A stretch of DNA of 64,000 nucleotides from Ornithinibacillus gellani (GTDB lineage: Bacteria > Bacillota > Bacilli > Bacillales > Amphibacillaceae), in NCBI RefSeq assembly GCF_003730295.1, contig NZ_QTSZ01000029.1:310001-374000 (forward strand), given 5' to 3'. Every line of letters begins with the position of its first letter. Position 1 is the stretch's first letter. This document shows positions 21,457 to 31,554 of the stretch, piece after piece. The notes under the pieces were generated by a model that saw only the letters and a list, made by a program, of their open reading frames with translations, searched no databases and had not been told where the DNA came from. The translations under genes were made by a program, and so were the position numbers.

Positions 21457-22857
21457 TTAATTGTCTGATGCAAATGCATTTTTACCTTTTGCTTGAATCC
21501 CAGCTAGTCCAAGCTGCCCATAGCCTTTGACAGGCTGATGTGTTCCATCTTTTGCTGGATCAACATATTCGTAAAACCATTGCTCCAGCTCAGCCTTGAG
21601 TGCCGTCTGAATGGATGCATATGCTTCCTTGTCTACTAAGTTATGTGTTTCTCCCGGATCCTCCACCAGATGATACAGCTCATGTGGTCCGTACGGATAT
21701 CGATGAATATACTTCCATTCCTTATTACGAATCATCCGGACCGGGCCATATTCGTCATATATGACAATGTTTTGCCGTTCTTTCATTTGCTTTCCTTGTA
21801 AAACGGAAAGTATACTGTGGCCTGGTATGTTATTCGGTGCGCATGAAGCAAGCCCCAAATAATCTAGCAATGTTGGCATAAAATCATAGCCACTTACCAG
21901 GTCATTAGCAACTCTATTTGCTGGTATGCTTCCGGGATGGCTGAATATGGCAGGGACCTTTACAGATGTGTCATACATATTTTGTGGAAAAGTACCATTT
22001 CCTTTCCCCCAGATTCCGTGATGCCCACAATTAAAACCATTGTCACTTAAAAAAACAACAAGTGTATCATCGCGAATTCCTGCTTCCTCTAATGTGTCCA
22101 AAATCCTGCCAATATTAGCATCCATCGCGGTAACTGCGGCAAAATATCCTTTTAAATGCTCCCTCGTATTCTCACGTCCTGGAGCGGTTGGAATGGTCCA
22201 TGGATGTCTCTCTTCCTGAGGGCAGGTTTCAAACAAACAATCGTCATAGGAATCAACAATATCCTGAGGATGCTGATTGATCCAGGGATCATGTGGTGCT
22301 GTGTAATGTACACTTAGATAAAAAGGTTCAGTATCCTTGGCATGTCGCTTAATAAAATCAATTCCATCGTCGGTGATCACATCTGTTAGATATTCTTCCT
22401 CTACCACAAGCTCTCCATTACGAACCATTTTTGCACCATAGTATGGACCCCCGCCCTTTTCATGAACAAACCAGTGCTGAAAGCTTTTTTGTGGTGTTTG
22501 ACTATCACCTAAATGCCATTTTCCACTGATTCCACAGTGGTAGCCCTCCTCTGCCAAAATTTCTGTGAAAGCGGTCTGCCCTTCAAGGTATGCTGTCGCA
22601 TCTACCCCAGTATTCCCTTCCCTAATCCAATCGTGGACACCATGTTGGGACGGGATCTTCCCTGTAAACAAGGAAGCCCTTGCTGGCGAGCAGACGGGGG
22701 ATGTACAAAAGAAATTCTCGAAACGAATTCCCGATGCAGCAAGCCGATCCAAATTCGGAGTGCGTATTTCATGATTTCCTGCGCATCCTAGCGCCCATGC
22801 ACCTTGGTCATCCGACAATATAAAAACGATATTTGGCTTTGCCCCTGTTGCATGCAT
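21457..22857 (-). CDS. Type I sulfatase S2 (C-S-P-A-R)
   Basis: A 466-residue sulfatase: KPNIVFILSDDQGAWALGC opens the metal-binding site, CSPAR (Cys about 56) is the formylglycine motif, followed by GISGKWHLG and VVFLSDNGFNCGHHG. No signal peptide. The start ATG at 22857 has GGAGAGGAG about 10 nt upstream. It sits 39 nt after the GH5-type gene and just before the GH123 gene, an arrangement suggesting that sulfate is removed before hexosaminidase action. The bond cleaved cannot be deduced. Confidence 0.92.
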   Translation of the reverse strand: MHATGAKPNIVFILSDDQGAWALGCAGNHEIRTPNLDRLAASGIRFENFFCTSPVCSPARASLFTGKIPSQHGVHDWIREGNTGVDATAYLEGQTAFTEILAEEGYHCGISGKWHLGDSQTPQKSFQHWFVHEKGGGPYYGAKMVRNGELVVEEEYLTDVITDDGIDFIKRHAKDTEPFYLSVHYTAPHDPWINQHPQDIVDSYDDCLFETCPQEERHPWTIPTAPGRENTREHLKGYFAAVTAMDANIGRILDTLEEAGIRDDTLVVFLSDNGFNCGHHGIWGKGNGTFPQNMYDTSVKVPAIFSHPGSIPANRVANDLVSGYDFMPTLLDYLGLASCAPNNIPGHSILSVLQGKQMKERQNIVIYDEYGPVRMIRNKEWKYIHRYPYGPHELYHLVEDPGETHNLVDKEAYASIQTALKAELEQWFYEYVDPAKDGTHQPVKGYGQLGLAGIQAKGKNAFASDN

Positions 22858-22896
22858 GATTAGTTTTCTCCTCTCCGATACGTTTCAATTGTGTTT

Positions 22897-24378
22897 CTAC
22901 TGATTCATCTCTGTAATGACGATGTTTCTATTCCAATTTCCAACAACTGGAATCTTTACTATTCCTGCATCTGTTTCAGCAAGTTTTTCGACTTCATATT
23001 CACTTCCGATTGGTGTCAAGGTAATCTGAATATCCTTTACACTAGGTAAATAGATTATCGTAGGCTGTGTTAATTTATCTGATTCAGACCAGGACATATG
23101 AAAAGCACGAACGATATGTTCATAACGATACGTCAATAATTCGCCCGCAACAGCCATTGGATAACCACGCTGAACCCCCAAAAAAGCAGTACTTTGATCC
23201 ATATCTTTTTCATAATGCCAATACGTATCACCACATAATAACGCTTCCAATAATCGTTGAATGTAAAGGGAAACATGGGCGCATGAATCTGATTGATAAA
23301 ATGCACCCCATTCACCGATGACCATGGGCATCTTCAATCTTTGACGTGTTCGTTCATGACGATTGAAAATAACTTCCAGTCGTTTTCCATTTGCTAAATG
23401 ACTGGCATCTGTATCGGTTACAAGATCATAGGCATGTGGTGCATAGGCCTGGTTCCTATCTTTATTACCTTTCGCATCGCGAATAGGTTCAATCCTGCTT
23501 TCTACACCTAGATTCGAGAAGTAATTTGTTTCAAGAAATAGAATTCCTGTCTGGTCGATGGGTCGAATAGCACTTGCAACGTCTCGATAAAATGAAGTTA
23601 AAATATGTTTTTCAAACGGTTGTAATACAAGGGTTGTTGCATCTATTACACTTGTGAAGACTTCGATATCGTCTAGTAAACTTAATAACTCCAACTTCTT
23701 ATCGGCCGCTCCCCAGGCGGCAATTAAGGTTTCCATATAGATATCCCCATACCGCTCGCGGTATTTTTCTGCAAAGGTTGAAAACAGTGCTTCATTAACC
23801 TGTTCTACGGGACCCCCTATGAACGGTTCATTCATTAAATCATATCCAATGACATTCGATTCGACATGTAACTTTTCCACCAAATAGGTCCATGCTTGAA
23901 TAAAATGATCTTGAATCCCAATTCCATCCGGTGCAGCAGTGTTCGCCCAAAAATGATCAAACGCATGCTGCACCGCAGGATTAAACAAGTAGGCATCACT
24001 CCAAACCGGACCTGGCTCATAGATTTCCCCATCGGTTATGGTTGCCCATGTAGGTGCACCACTTGCATATGCAGCACTATACAGGTCCTGATGCATGTCC
24101 AAAATCACCATAACCTCGTGTTCGGCAGCAAGCTGAATAAATCGACGCAGTTTTTCAATATACGCATCATGAAACATCCCTGGCTCTGGCTCCAAGCCAT
24201 CCCATATAACACCAAGCCGAATCACATTCATACCCCATTGCTTCAATTTCTTAATATCTTCTATATCCCACTGACCAATGTATTGACGGCTTTTATCCTT
24301 ACAAACCATATTCACCCCATGCAAAATAACTTGTCTTCCGGCTGAATCTATGAAATGATTATCCGTCGTTCGTAACAT
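22897..24378 (-). CDS. GH5 glycoside hydrolase, endoglycosylceramidase-like
   Basis: A TIM-barrel enzyme of 493 residues. LHGVNMVCKDKS, NVIRLGVIWDGLEPEPG, VILDMHQDLYSAAY, the acid/base in GYDLMNEPF and the nucleophile in MVIGEWGAFY match GH5, and the HQDLY plus NEPF combination is typical of endoglycosylceramidases. Secreted relatives release whole glycans from ceramide; this protein has no signal peptide, so it probably acts on an imported glycoside. A C-terminal beta-domain of about 90 residues (TQPTIIYLPSVKDIQITL) is also typical. It lies between GH42 and sulfatase S2 in the same orientation with short gaps. Confidence 0.82.
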   Translation of the reverse strand: MLRTTDNHFIDSAGRQVILHGVNMVCKDKSRQYIGQWDIEDIKKLKQWGMNVIRLGVIWDGLEPEPGMFHDAYIEKLRRFIQLAAEHEVMVILDMHQDLYSAAYASGAPTWATITDGEIYEPGPVWSDAYLFNPAVQHAFDHFWANTAAPDGIGIQDHFIQAWTYLVEKLHVESNVIGYDLMNEPFIGGPVEQVNEALFSTFAEKYRERYGDIYMETLIAAWGAADKKLELLSLLDDIEVFTSVIDATTLVLQPFEKHILTSFYRDVASAIRPIDQTGILFLETNYFSNLGVESRIEPIRDAKGNKDRNQAYAPHAYDLVTDTDASHLANGKRLEVIFNRHERTRQRLKMPMVIGEWGAFYQSDSCAHVSLYIQRLLEALLCGDTYWHYEKDMDQSTAFLGVQRGYPMAVAGELLTYRYEHIVRAFHMSWSESDKLTQPTIIYLPSVKDIQITLTPIGSEYEVEKLAETDAGIVKIPVVGNWNRNIVITEMNQ

Positions 24379-24408
24379 CGCATCTCACCAGGCCTCTTTG
24401 GAAATGAT

Positions 24409-26469
24409 TTATTTTTGGGCTTTACATTTCAAAATGTGGACGTCTAAAGGTGCAAGCTCCATTTCTTCCTGTACTTGGTAATCTTCTAGCAAGTCTTCAT
24501 AGACACCATCTTCTAGCTGAATCATTTGTTTCTCATCGGTGAAGTTGAGTAAAAAGATATAATCTTGCTCCCCATTAGTACGTTTTTGGGCTGTCACGCC
24601 AGCTGGTAGATTAGTAGATAATACCGGCTTTACCCCCGCCTTCTCCGCTACTTTTTTATAAAAATCCAGATGAAAATCCCCTTTATTCCTGGAAGCAATA
24701 TAATATGCTTGCCCTTGGCCAAAATCATGAACAGTAAGTGCCGGCATTCCCTTATAAAAATCATGTTGATAATAAGCTAAGGCCCGTGCACCTTCCAAGT
24801 GGATTAAGTCACAAAGTTCATGCGCCGTATAGCTTTGATCAAGCTCCAGCTGATTTTCATCAGCCATTTTTATTTCATTTGTCTGTCCGTCATATAAACC
24901 ATCTATTTCTTCTGACCAAATGCCGAGTGTTTTTCTTAATGGTCCAGGGAATCCAGTTAAAAAGCATAAATCCGTATCATTAACAATGCCGGACCAATAC
25001 GTAGCAACAAACGTACCACCTTGCTCCACAAATCGTTCAATTCGTTCGCCAACACCGGGCTTTACCATGTAAAGCATTGGAGCTACGACTAATTTATATT
25101 TTGATAAATCCTTTTCCATATCAATGACGTCAACAGATATGCCCTGTTCCCAAAAGGCTTGATAATGGCTGACAACTGTTTCTTCATATTTTACACCGAC
25201 ATTCCTTGGTCCTTCCGCATCATTAACGGCCCAGCGATTTTCTGTATCAAATATGATTGCTACTTCTGCCTGTGTAATCGTACCGGCAATTTCTTGTAAC
25301 TTTTCCAATGCTATTCCAACATTGGTTACATCCTTAAATACCCTTGTTTCCTCATGCCCTACATGATCAACGACTGCACCATGGAACTTCTCGCTTGAGC
25401 CGCGACTTTTACGCCATTGAAAATATTGCACGGAATCTGAACCATGAGCAATGGCCTGCAAGGCAGATAGTTGGTGCATACCAGGGCGTTTTAATTTACT
25501 AACCCCTTGCCAGTTCGTTGTACTTGGCGTACTCTCCATCAGTAGGAAGGGTTTATCCTTTAGGGAGCGGAACCAATCATGATTCATCGCTGTATATGCT
25601 GCCAGTCGTTTCTCATCTGTTTGATCATGCCAGGTTGGATAGGAATCCCATGAAATGAAATCCATCTCGGGAGCGAATTTTGCATAGTCTAGCCCTGCAA
25701 ATAACTCCATAAAATTCGTATTGACCGGAATTTCAGGATTTTTCTTCCGTAATGGTTTTATTTCATGACGAAAGAAATCAATGGTTTGTGCCGTAACAAA
25801 GCGTTTCCAATCCAGATTCAAGCCATGTACCATCGATTCACCATGTGGTGCTGGTGACTCAACCTGCTCCCAACTTGTATACGTATGACTCCAAAAACTT
25901 GTCCACCAGGCAGCATTTAATGCGTCGAGCGTACGATATTTTTCTTTTAACCATTGACGAAAAGCTTCCTGACAATAATCACAATGACATTCTCCACCAT
26001 ACTCATTCGAAATATGCCAGCCAATTACTGCAGGGTGATCGGCATACCTTTCTGCAAGCCGAGTATTCATTAATGTCACTTTGTCCCTGTATACAGGGGA
26101 TGTATAACAATGATTATGACGAAAACCATGTAAATTACGAACCCTATTTGCTCCTACACGTAATACTTCTGGATATTTTTCGGACATCCACGCAGGCCTT
26201 GCTCCACTCGGTGTTGCTAAAAAAACATGGATATCATTTTTTGCTAAATTATCCATCACGTGGTCAAGCCATGCAAAGTCATACTTACCTTCCTCAGGTT
26301 CCATGGACACCCATGAAAACATCCCAATCGACATTACATTACAATGTGCCAGCTTCATCAAACGAATATCCTCTTCCAATATTTCCGGATGGTTTAACCA
26401 CTGATCCGGGTTATAGTCCGCACCATGTAACAGATAAGGTGTGTTAGGATTGATATAATTTTTCGTCAT
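24409..26469 (-). CDS. GH42 beta-galactosidase
   Basis: A 686-residue GH42 enzyme, the normal length. LHGADYNPDQWLNHPE is the family's N-terminal signature. The acid/base Glu is in GWHISNEYGGECHCDYC, which also holds the Cys cluster that binds zinc in many GH42 proteins; the nucleophile Glu is in FLLMESTPSTTNWQ. The trimerisation domain and a short C-terminal beta-domain follow. The ATG at 26469 (MTKNYINPNTPY) was preferred over in-frame starts up to 26631, which would overlap the upstream sulfatase; the ribosome site is weak. No signal peptide. GH42 enzymes often take beta-1,3/1,4-galactosides, complementing GH2 and GH35 here. Confidence 0.93.
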   Translation of the reverse strand: MTKNYINPNTPYLLHGADYNPDQWLNHPEILEEDIRLMKLAHCNVMSIGMFSWVSMEPEEGKYDFAWLDHVMDNLAKNDIHVFLATPSGARPAWMSEKYPEVLRVGANRVRNLHGFRHNHCYTSPVYRDKVTLMNTRLAERYADHPAVIGWHISNEYGGECHCDYCQEAFRQWLKEKYRTLDALNAAWWTSFWSHTYTSWEQVESPAPHGESMVHGLNLDWKRFVTAQTIDFFRHEIKPLRKKNPEIPVNTNFMELFAGLDYAKFAPEMDFISWDSYPTWHDQTDEKRLAAYTAMNHDWFRSLKDKPFLLMESTPSTTNWQGVSKLKRPGMHQLSALQAIAHGSDSVQYFQWRKSRGSSEKFHGAVVDHVGHEETRVFKDVTNVGIALEKLQEIAGTITQAEVAIIFDTENRWAVNDAEGPRNVGVKYEETVVSHYQAFWEQGISVDVIDMEKDLSKYKLVVAPMLYMVKPGVGERIERFVEQGGTFVATYWSGIVNDTDLCFLTGFPGPLRKTLGIWSEEIDGLYDGQTNEIKMADENQLELDQSYTAHELCDLIHLEGARALAYYQHDFYKGMPALTVHDFGQGQAYYIASRNKGDFHLDFYKKVAEKAGVKPVLSTNLPAGVTAQKRTNGEQDYIFLLNFTDEKQMIQLEDGVYEDLLEDYQVQEEMELAPLDVHILKCKAQK

Positions 26470-26575
26470 GTCATTATCACTCTTTTGCGCGTATTTTGAT
26501 ATGAAGAAGGACCGCAAGATATAACATCTATTGGTCCCCATTCTTTTTTTACTTTCCGATATCGTTTGGCCGGTA

Positions 26576-28045
26576 TCAGTTCTCTGCATCAGATAAAACA
26601 TGATCAAGTACTGCTTTAGCTGGCTGGCCAACGATTAAGTTCTTTCCATCAGAATAGCCTTCCTCACGGTTTTCCAGTTTTTTAATTAAGAAATCACGCA
26701 ATGCTTTGATTCGCTCTGCATATGCTGGTTTGTCAGCTAAATTATGGAGCTCTTGCGGGTCGTCTCGTAAATCAAAGTATTGTTCCTTGCCTGTCTGGGA
26801 GAACCAAATATATTTTTCATAGCCATCTGTAACGTAGTGATAGGATTCCTTCCCATACATATGCTCCCCATGTAAATAGGAACGCCAATCAATTGTCTTC
26901 CCTTGGCAAATGGGTATTGTACTTTCTCCGTCTACCGTATCCGGGATAGCAATTCCTGCTGCATCCAATAGGGTAGGCATGATATCTCTCATTTCCACCA
27001 CTTCATTTGCCCGTGTGTTTTTCTCTATGTTCAGGTTATTACCTGGATCAGCTACAATAAAAGGTACTTTGGCACTACCTTCATATGGCAATGACTTGCG
27101 GAATAAATGATGATCTCCCATTAATTCACCGTGGTCAGACGTAAATAAGATGACGGTATCATTGTATACACCATATTCCTGCATCGCTTGAATAAAGCGA
27201 CCAATTTGATGATCTATATGCGTGATTAATGCATAATAGGCTGCCTGTGCACGCTGCAATCTTCTTTTTGGTGCAATTCCTCTATCCGTAATCGGATTGA
27301 AGCCCATTTGTTTCTCATCATCCTGCATTGCCCAGTCCCCAACTGGTGGTTCCGGCATGTCCATATCCCGATACATATCGTAAAATGTTTGCGGTGGATC
27401 AAATGGTGGATGTGGCCGCACATAGGACATTTTCAAGAAGAATGGCTTTGTCGGATCCCGTCTTCTTAAAAAATCAATCGAGCGTGTCGTTACCCAATTG
27501 GTTGGATGCAGTTCTTCGGCCAGATGCCATGGTCTTGCAACGGTTGAAGAGTTACAATCCAGGCCAAGGTCAATTAAATCAGCCTGACTGCCTGTTTTAT
27601 CCCGAAGCCAATTTAAATAATCATCGGTATATTCCTGTGATTCCATCGTTGTCGTATTATATTTAAAACGTCCATAATGCATATATCCATCATGCAATTC
27701 AATATGATGAAAGCCACATAAATTTCTAGTCGGATAAGTATGCATTTTTCCGATACACTGCGTATGATAGCCTGCATGAGCGAATTCACTTGCAATGGTA
27801 TGCTTATAATTCCACGGCACCATATCCTGGTAGCCTACCCGTCCCGTATTTTCCTGTGACATACCAGTCAAAACTGCCGCACGTGCAGGTACACAGGTTG
27901 GTGTTGCAGAATACGCGTGGTTAAATAACACACCATCCCTTGCAAGCTGATCAATATTTGGGGTATCTACCACAGGATGGTCTAGTATACTTAAACAATC
28001 TGCTCGCATTTGATCGACCATGATTAGTAACACATTCGGTTTCAT
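26576..28045 (-). CDS. Type I sulfatase S3 (C-V-P-A-R)
   Basis: A 489-residue sulfatase. KPNVLLIMVDQMRADCL carries the first metal ligands, CVPAR (Cys about 51) is the formylglycine motif, CIGKMHTYP replaces the usual GKWH wording, and FTSDHGELMGDHHLFRK holds the second metal cluster. SYVRPHPPFDPP is typical of the arylsulfatase group. No signal peptide. GAAGGAGAATCGTAATC precedes the ATG. A terminator-like hairpin separates it from GH35 upstream, so it may head the unit S3-GH42-GH5-S2-GH123-GH29. Confidence 0.92.
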   Translation of the reverse strand: MKPNVLLIMVDQMRADCLSILDHPVVDTPNIDQLARDGVLFNHAYSATPTCVPARAAVLTGMSQENTGRVGYQDMVPWNYKHTIASEFAHAGYHTQCIGKMHTYPTRNLCGFHHIELHDGYMHYGRFKYNTTTMESQEYTDDYLNWLRDKTGSQADLIDLGLDCNSSTVARPWHLAEELHPTNWVTTRSIDFLRRRDPTKPFFLKMSYVRPHPPFDPPQTFYDMYRDMDMPEPPVGDWAMQDDEKQMGFNPITDRGIAPKRRLQRAQAAYYALITHIDHQIGRFIQAMQEYGVYNDTVILFTSDHGELMGDHHLFRKSLPYEGSAKVPFIVADPGNNLNIEKNTRANEVVEMRDIMPTLLDAAGIAIPDTVDGESTIPICQGKTIDWRSYLHGEHMYGKESYHYVTDGYEKYIWFSQTGKEQYFDLRDDPQELHNLADKPAYAERIKALRDFLIKKLENREEGYSDGKNLIVGQPAKAVLDHVLSDAEN

Positions 28046-28181
28046 GATTACGATTCTCCTTCGGTATTTTTTTACAATATTTACTGCTTATTTTACTTTG
28101 ATGATCCACTTCTATTTTATCACGGTTCCTTTACTGTATGCGCTTTTGAGTATGCCCACTAAAAAATACAGCAACAACAAT

Positions 28182-28223
28182 AACACTATGAAATCGACAT
28201 CGTCTTGTCGATTCCATAGTGTT
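28182..28223 (-). terminator. Terminator-like hairpin after GH35
   Basis: AACACTATG-AAATCGAC (28182-28198) is complementary to 28207-28223 over 17 bp with one mismatch, loop 8 nt. It starts just beyond the GH35 stop codon; the trailing sequence is T-rich rather than a clean T-run. It divides the long minus-strand cluster into two likely transcripts. Confidence 0.7.
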
Positions 28224-28230
28224 TTCGTTT

Positions 28231-29970
28231 TTAACCTAATTTATGTTCATCAATGAGTGATATGCTGTCATGCTCATGTTCATGGAGTTCAAAGACAACC
28301 ACCTCATTCACACCTTTTTTCAATAATGGGCCTGGTAAATATAATGTCTCCTGTGGACCTTTTTCCCAGTACCTGCCGAGGTTAAATCCATTCACAAAGA
28401 CAACGCCTTTTTTCCAGCCTGCCAATTCAACAAATGTGTCCCCGATTTCATCTACTTCAAATGTTCCGCGATAGAACCTGGGATCTCCTTGGGAGGCATT
28501 TTTCTTAAATTGCAATTGCTCGACATTGTCTAATGGCAAGGTATAAATCGTCCAATCGAATAAAAATTGATAATGATAGCGTACACCACGAGTAATTCCT
28601 TTCATGTCATATAGCTCCGGACCATAATTGACCCTTCCCATATTTTCAACAAGAATATCCAAAGTAGCGCCTTCTTCTGGAATTTCAATATCCAATGCAT
28701 TATTTTCCCAGCGATCAATCACGCCTACATACTGCTTATTTACGAAAACGAGCGCCCGGTCTCTCACGTCTTTAATAGTCAATGGTGCTTTTTCATGCGG
28801 TCCATTGATATGGGTTTGGTATAAGATAAATCCATAATTCTGCCCCAATTCTTCCATCGTCTCGGGATTGGCCCGTCGAACGGGTTGGGATAGCTGTTCC
28901 AGTGCTTCAAATAAACTGATAGACTCCTCTAATTTTACCGTACCATAATCCATTTTAGGAATTGGCTCCGGAAGTACAAGCTCGCCAACATCCTGGTGCT
29001 TCGCTAATGCTTTTCTTACCGCATGGAATTTCGGGGTAATATCTCCCGCCTCACTAATCGGGCAATCATAATCATAGCTGGTGATGGTTGGTTCATATTT
29101 GCCACCATGATTGGCACCATTATAAAAGCCGAAATTCGTGCCACCATGAAACATGTAGAAATTAACGGAATCACCATTTTCAATCATTTCTTGGAACGTA
29201 TCCGCTGCGTCCTGCGGGTCTCTTGTATGATGCGCTTCCCCCCAGTGATCGAACCATCCATTCCAATATTCCATAACGATCTGAGGCGTATTCGGAAAAT
29301 GCTCCTGCAATTTTTCGAAGGCTAGCTTCGGTCTTGACCCAAAGTTAACTGTTGCTAGGACATTGTCCAATGTACCGCCCTCCAGCATTAAATCTGTCGG
29401 TCCATCTGATGTAAAGAGTAGTACATCGATACCACGAGAAATCATGCCATCCTGTAAATGCTTTAAATAGGCTTTGTCATTACCAAAGCTGCCATACTCA
29501 TTTTCCACCTGCATCGCAATGATTGGCCCGCCATTTGTAGATTGCAATGGACGTAATTTTTCCAGCAATACATCATAATAACGATCTACCTTTTCTAAAT
29601 ACGGCGGATAAACAGAGCGTAGTTTCATATTACGATCCGCCAATAACCATGCTGGCAGCCCACCAAATTCCCATTCCGCGCATATGTATGGACTAGGTCG
29701 AATGATTACATATAACCCAACCTTATCCGCAATTTGAATAAACTTCTCCAAGTCAGCGATACCCGAAAAATTAAATTCTCCTTCTTTTGGCTCATGCAAA
29801 TTCCAGGCAACATAGGTTTCTACACAATTGAAACCACATGCCTTCAATTTTAAAAGACGATCCTCCCAATACTCGGGAACAACCCGGAAATAGTGAATGG
29901 CGCCAGCTATAAGCTGAAATGGTTTATCATTCAAATATAATTCTTTGCCTTTTACAGTCAAATTCGACAA
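28231..29970 (-). CDS. GH35 beta-galactosidase
   Basis: A 579-residue GH35 enzyme of the short bacterial type. GAIHYFRVVPEYWEDRL, GFNCVETYVAWNLHEP and YVIIRPSPYICAEWEFGGLPAWL are the family signatures; the acid/base is in MQVENEYGSFG and the nucleophile in VMEYWNGWFDHWGE. C-terminal jelly-roll domains follow (VFVNGFNLGRYW). It starts with TTG at 29970, preceded by AAAGGAGAG; no ATG is available without losing the N-terminus. No signal peptide. It is read after the permease genes, about 30 nt past yesL, so it belongs to the transporter operon. Family members often prefer beta-1,3-galactosides. Confidence 0.93.
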   Translation of the reverse strand: MSNLTVKGKELYLNDKPFQLIAGAIHYFRVVPEYWEDRLLKLKACGFNCVETYVAWNLHEPKEGEFNFSGIADLEKFIQIADKVGLYVIIRPSPYICAEWEFGGLPAWLLADRNMKLRSVYPPYLEKVDRYYDVLLEKLRPLQSTNGGPIIAMQVENEYGSFGNDKAYLKHLQDGMISRGIDVLLFTSDGPTDLMLEGGTLDNVLATVNFGSRPKLAFEKLQEHFPNTPQIVMEYWNGWFDHWGEAHHTRDPQDAADTFQEMIENGDSVNFYMFHGGTNFGFYNGANHGGKYEPTITSYDYDCPISEAGDITPKFHAVRKALAKHQDVGELVLPEPIPKMDYGTVKLEESISLFEALEQLSQPVRRANPETMEELGQNYGFILYQTHINGPHEKAPLTIKDVRDRALVFVNKQYVGVIDRWENNALDIEIPEEGATLDILVENMGRVNYGPELYDMKGITRGVRYHYQFLFDWTIYTLPLDNVEQLQFKKNASQGDPRFYRGTFEVDEIGDTFVELAGWKKGVVFVNGFNLGRYWEKGPQETLYLPGPLLKKGVNEVVVFELHEHEHDSISLIDEHKLG

Positions 29971-30003
29971 TCAATTTCTCTCCTTTATCCATGCTGTGCA
30001 AGT

Positions 30004-30621
30004 CTATTCCGTAGCTTGCTCATATTTTGAAAATGTTTTCGATGCTCCCCACGTGATAATAAAGGCTGTGACACTACCGCCAAAGAAGACGAGTAATACG
30101 GGAACTGTTTTTACTACTGCATATAATAATACATTTGTAACGACTGCTAGAAATATAGTTAAAATTGGATGGCCAACACCAACTAAGAATGGCCATTTTA
30201 AATAAGAAAATGATTTTAAATTAAAATGAACAAAAATTGGAAAGAAATACATCACAATAATAAAATACAAAATCAATTGAGCAATCACGCCAAAGCTGGC
30301 AATATAGTAAACCATACTATCCTGGGAACGCAGGATGGCATATTCGATATAAATCAGGTAGCCACCGAGCGCCAAAAGGAGTCCTGGTACATTTACTTTC
30401 CAAAAATCCTTCCGATATATTCCCCAAAAGGTTTTGAATACTGGAATGTCGTCTTCTCCGGCGACCCATTTTCTGATGACTGCAAACATAGCAGCAGTTG
30501 CCGGAGCAAACCCAAAGACGACCAGACCAACTAACGTAAAAGCTATCCAAAGGAGATTGACGTAGACTAATCTTGTGATCCATTCTGAAATTCGATAAAA
30601 TCCATTCACTAAGCTGTTCAT
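30004..30621 (-). CDS. YesL-type (DUF624) membrane protein
   Basis: A 205-residue protein with about five hydrophobic segments (LVYVNLLWIAFTLVGLVVFG near the start; IAQLILYFIIVMYFFPIFV in the middle; VVTNVLLYAVVKTVPVLLVFF near the end). The pattern and the early WI..L..VNLLW stretch match DUF624/YesL proteins, which often sit beside LplB/LplC-type sugar permeases. The role is unknown; a transporter accessory is a common guess. It follows the permeases by about 36 nt and precedes GH35. GGAGGT lies before the ATG. Confidence 0.82.
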   Translation of the reverse strand: MNSLVNGFYRISEWITRLVYVNLLWIAFTLVGLVVFGFAPATAAMFAVIRKWVAGEDDIPVFKTFWGIYRKDFWKVNVPGLLLALGGYLIYIEYAILRSQDSMVYYIASFGVIAQLILYFIIVMYFFPIFVHFNLKSFSYLKWPFLVGVGHPILTIFLAVVTNVLLYAVVKTVPVLLVFFGGSVTAFIITWGASKTFSKYEQATE

Positions 30622-30657
30622 TCTTTAACCTCCTCAGGTTAGCGTGCTATACATCTA

Positions 30658-31542
30658 TTATTCTTTTACGGAACCAATTAACACACCTTGTACAAAAAAG
30701 CGCTGTACAAAAGGATAAACGATAATTAATGGTAACGTGGAAACAATCATGACGGCATATTTAATTTGTGCCGCAATCTTAACCTGGTCTGCAAACGACC
30801 CAACACTTCCGGATATATCCTGTACACCTTCTGTGGCACTCATTTCATTCAGTACCAATATTTCCCTCAAGATAAGCTGTAACGGGAAGAGGTTTCGATC
30901 GGATAAATAAATCAAAGCCGAGAAATACTGATTCCATAGTCCAACCCCGTGGAACAATGCCATTACCGCAATAATTGGAATGGACAATGGGAGTGCAATC
31001 TTAAAGAATATGTAGAAATCAGACGCACCATCAATCTTAGCGGCTTCTACCAGTTGGTTTGGCACGTTCTGTTCAAAGAAAGTACGCGCAACCAATATAC
31101 TCCATGCACCGAGAGCTCCTGGAATAACAATTGCCCAAATCGTATCTAGCATTCCTAGATTCTTAACAACTAGATACGTAGGAATCATACCACCATTAAA
31201 CAGCATGGTAAATAGGATAAACCAAAGAATTCCTGTCTTCCATTTTACTTCAGGACGAGATAATGCATAGGCACATGGCAACAGAAGTGCTAAATGTACC
31301 ACAATCCCTAAAACAACGTAAATAATCGTATTACGATAACCCATCCAAATATCATCATTTTGGAATACAATTTTAAATCCATCTAATGTAATATCCACTG
31401 GCCATAGCCACATTTTCCCCGTACTTACTGCCGCCGGGTCACTAATCGATGCACTAACGACAAAGATCAGCGGATATACAATGATAATAACAATTAAACT
31501 TACAAGTATCTTATTCAGTATATCAAACGTTTTATCAGACAT
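30658..31542 (-). CDS. ABC sugar importer permease, LplC/YtcP-like
   Basis: A 294-residue CUT1-family membrane subunit with six predicted helices. The EAA loop that contacts the ATPase is seen as EAAKIDGASDFYIFFKIALPLSIP. The C-terminus YPFVQRFFVQGVLIGSVKE is characteristic. It pairs with the LplB-like permease 12 nt upstream. No ATPase gene occurs in the window; importers of this type generally borrow a shared MsmX-like ATPase encoded elsewhere. GGAGGAG lies before the ATG. Confidence 0.94.
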   Translation of the reverse strand: MSDKTFDILNKILVSLIVIIIVYPLIFVVSASISDPAAVSTGKMWLWPVDITLDGFKIVFQNDDIWMGYRNTIIYVVLGIVVHLALLLPCAYALSRPEVKWKTGILWFILFTMLFNGGMIPTYLVVKNLGMLDTIWAIVIPGALGAWSILVARTFFEQNVPNQLVEAAKIDGASDFYIFFKIALPLSIPIIAVMALFHGVGLWNQYFSALIYLSDRNLFPLQLILREILVLNEMSATEGVQDISGSVGSFADQVKIAAQIKYAVMIVSTLPLIIVYPFVQRFFVQGVLIGSVKE

Positions 31543-31554
31543 TTATTCTCCTCC

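Noticed and set aside
24409-26631. Longer N-terminus for the GH42 enzyme
   Set aside because: The upstream 54 codons overlap the end of the preceding sulfatase gene and lack family similarity; the ATG at 26469 matches the usual start.
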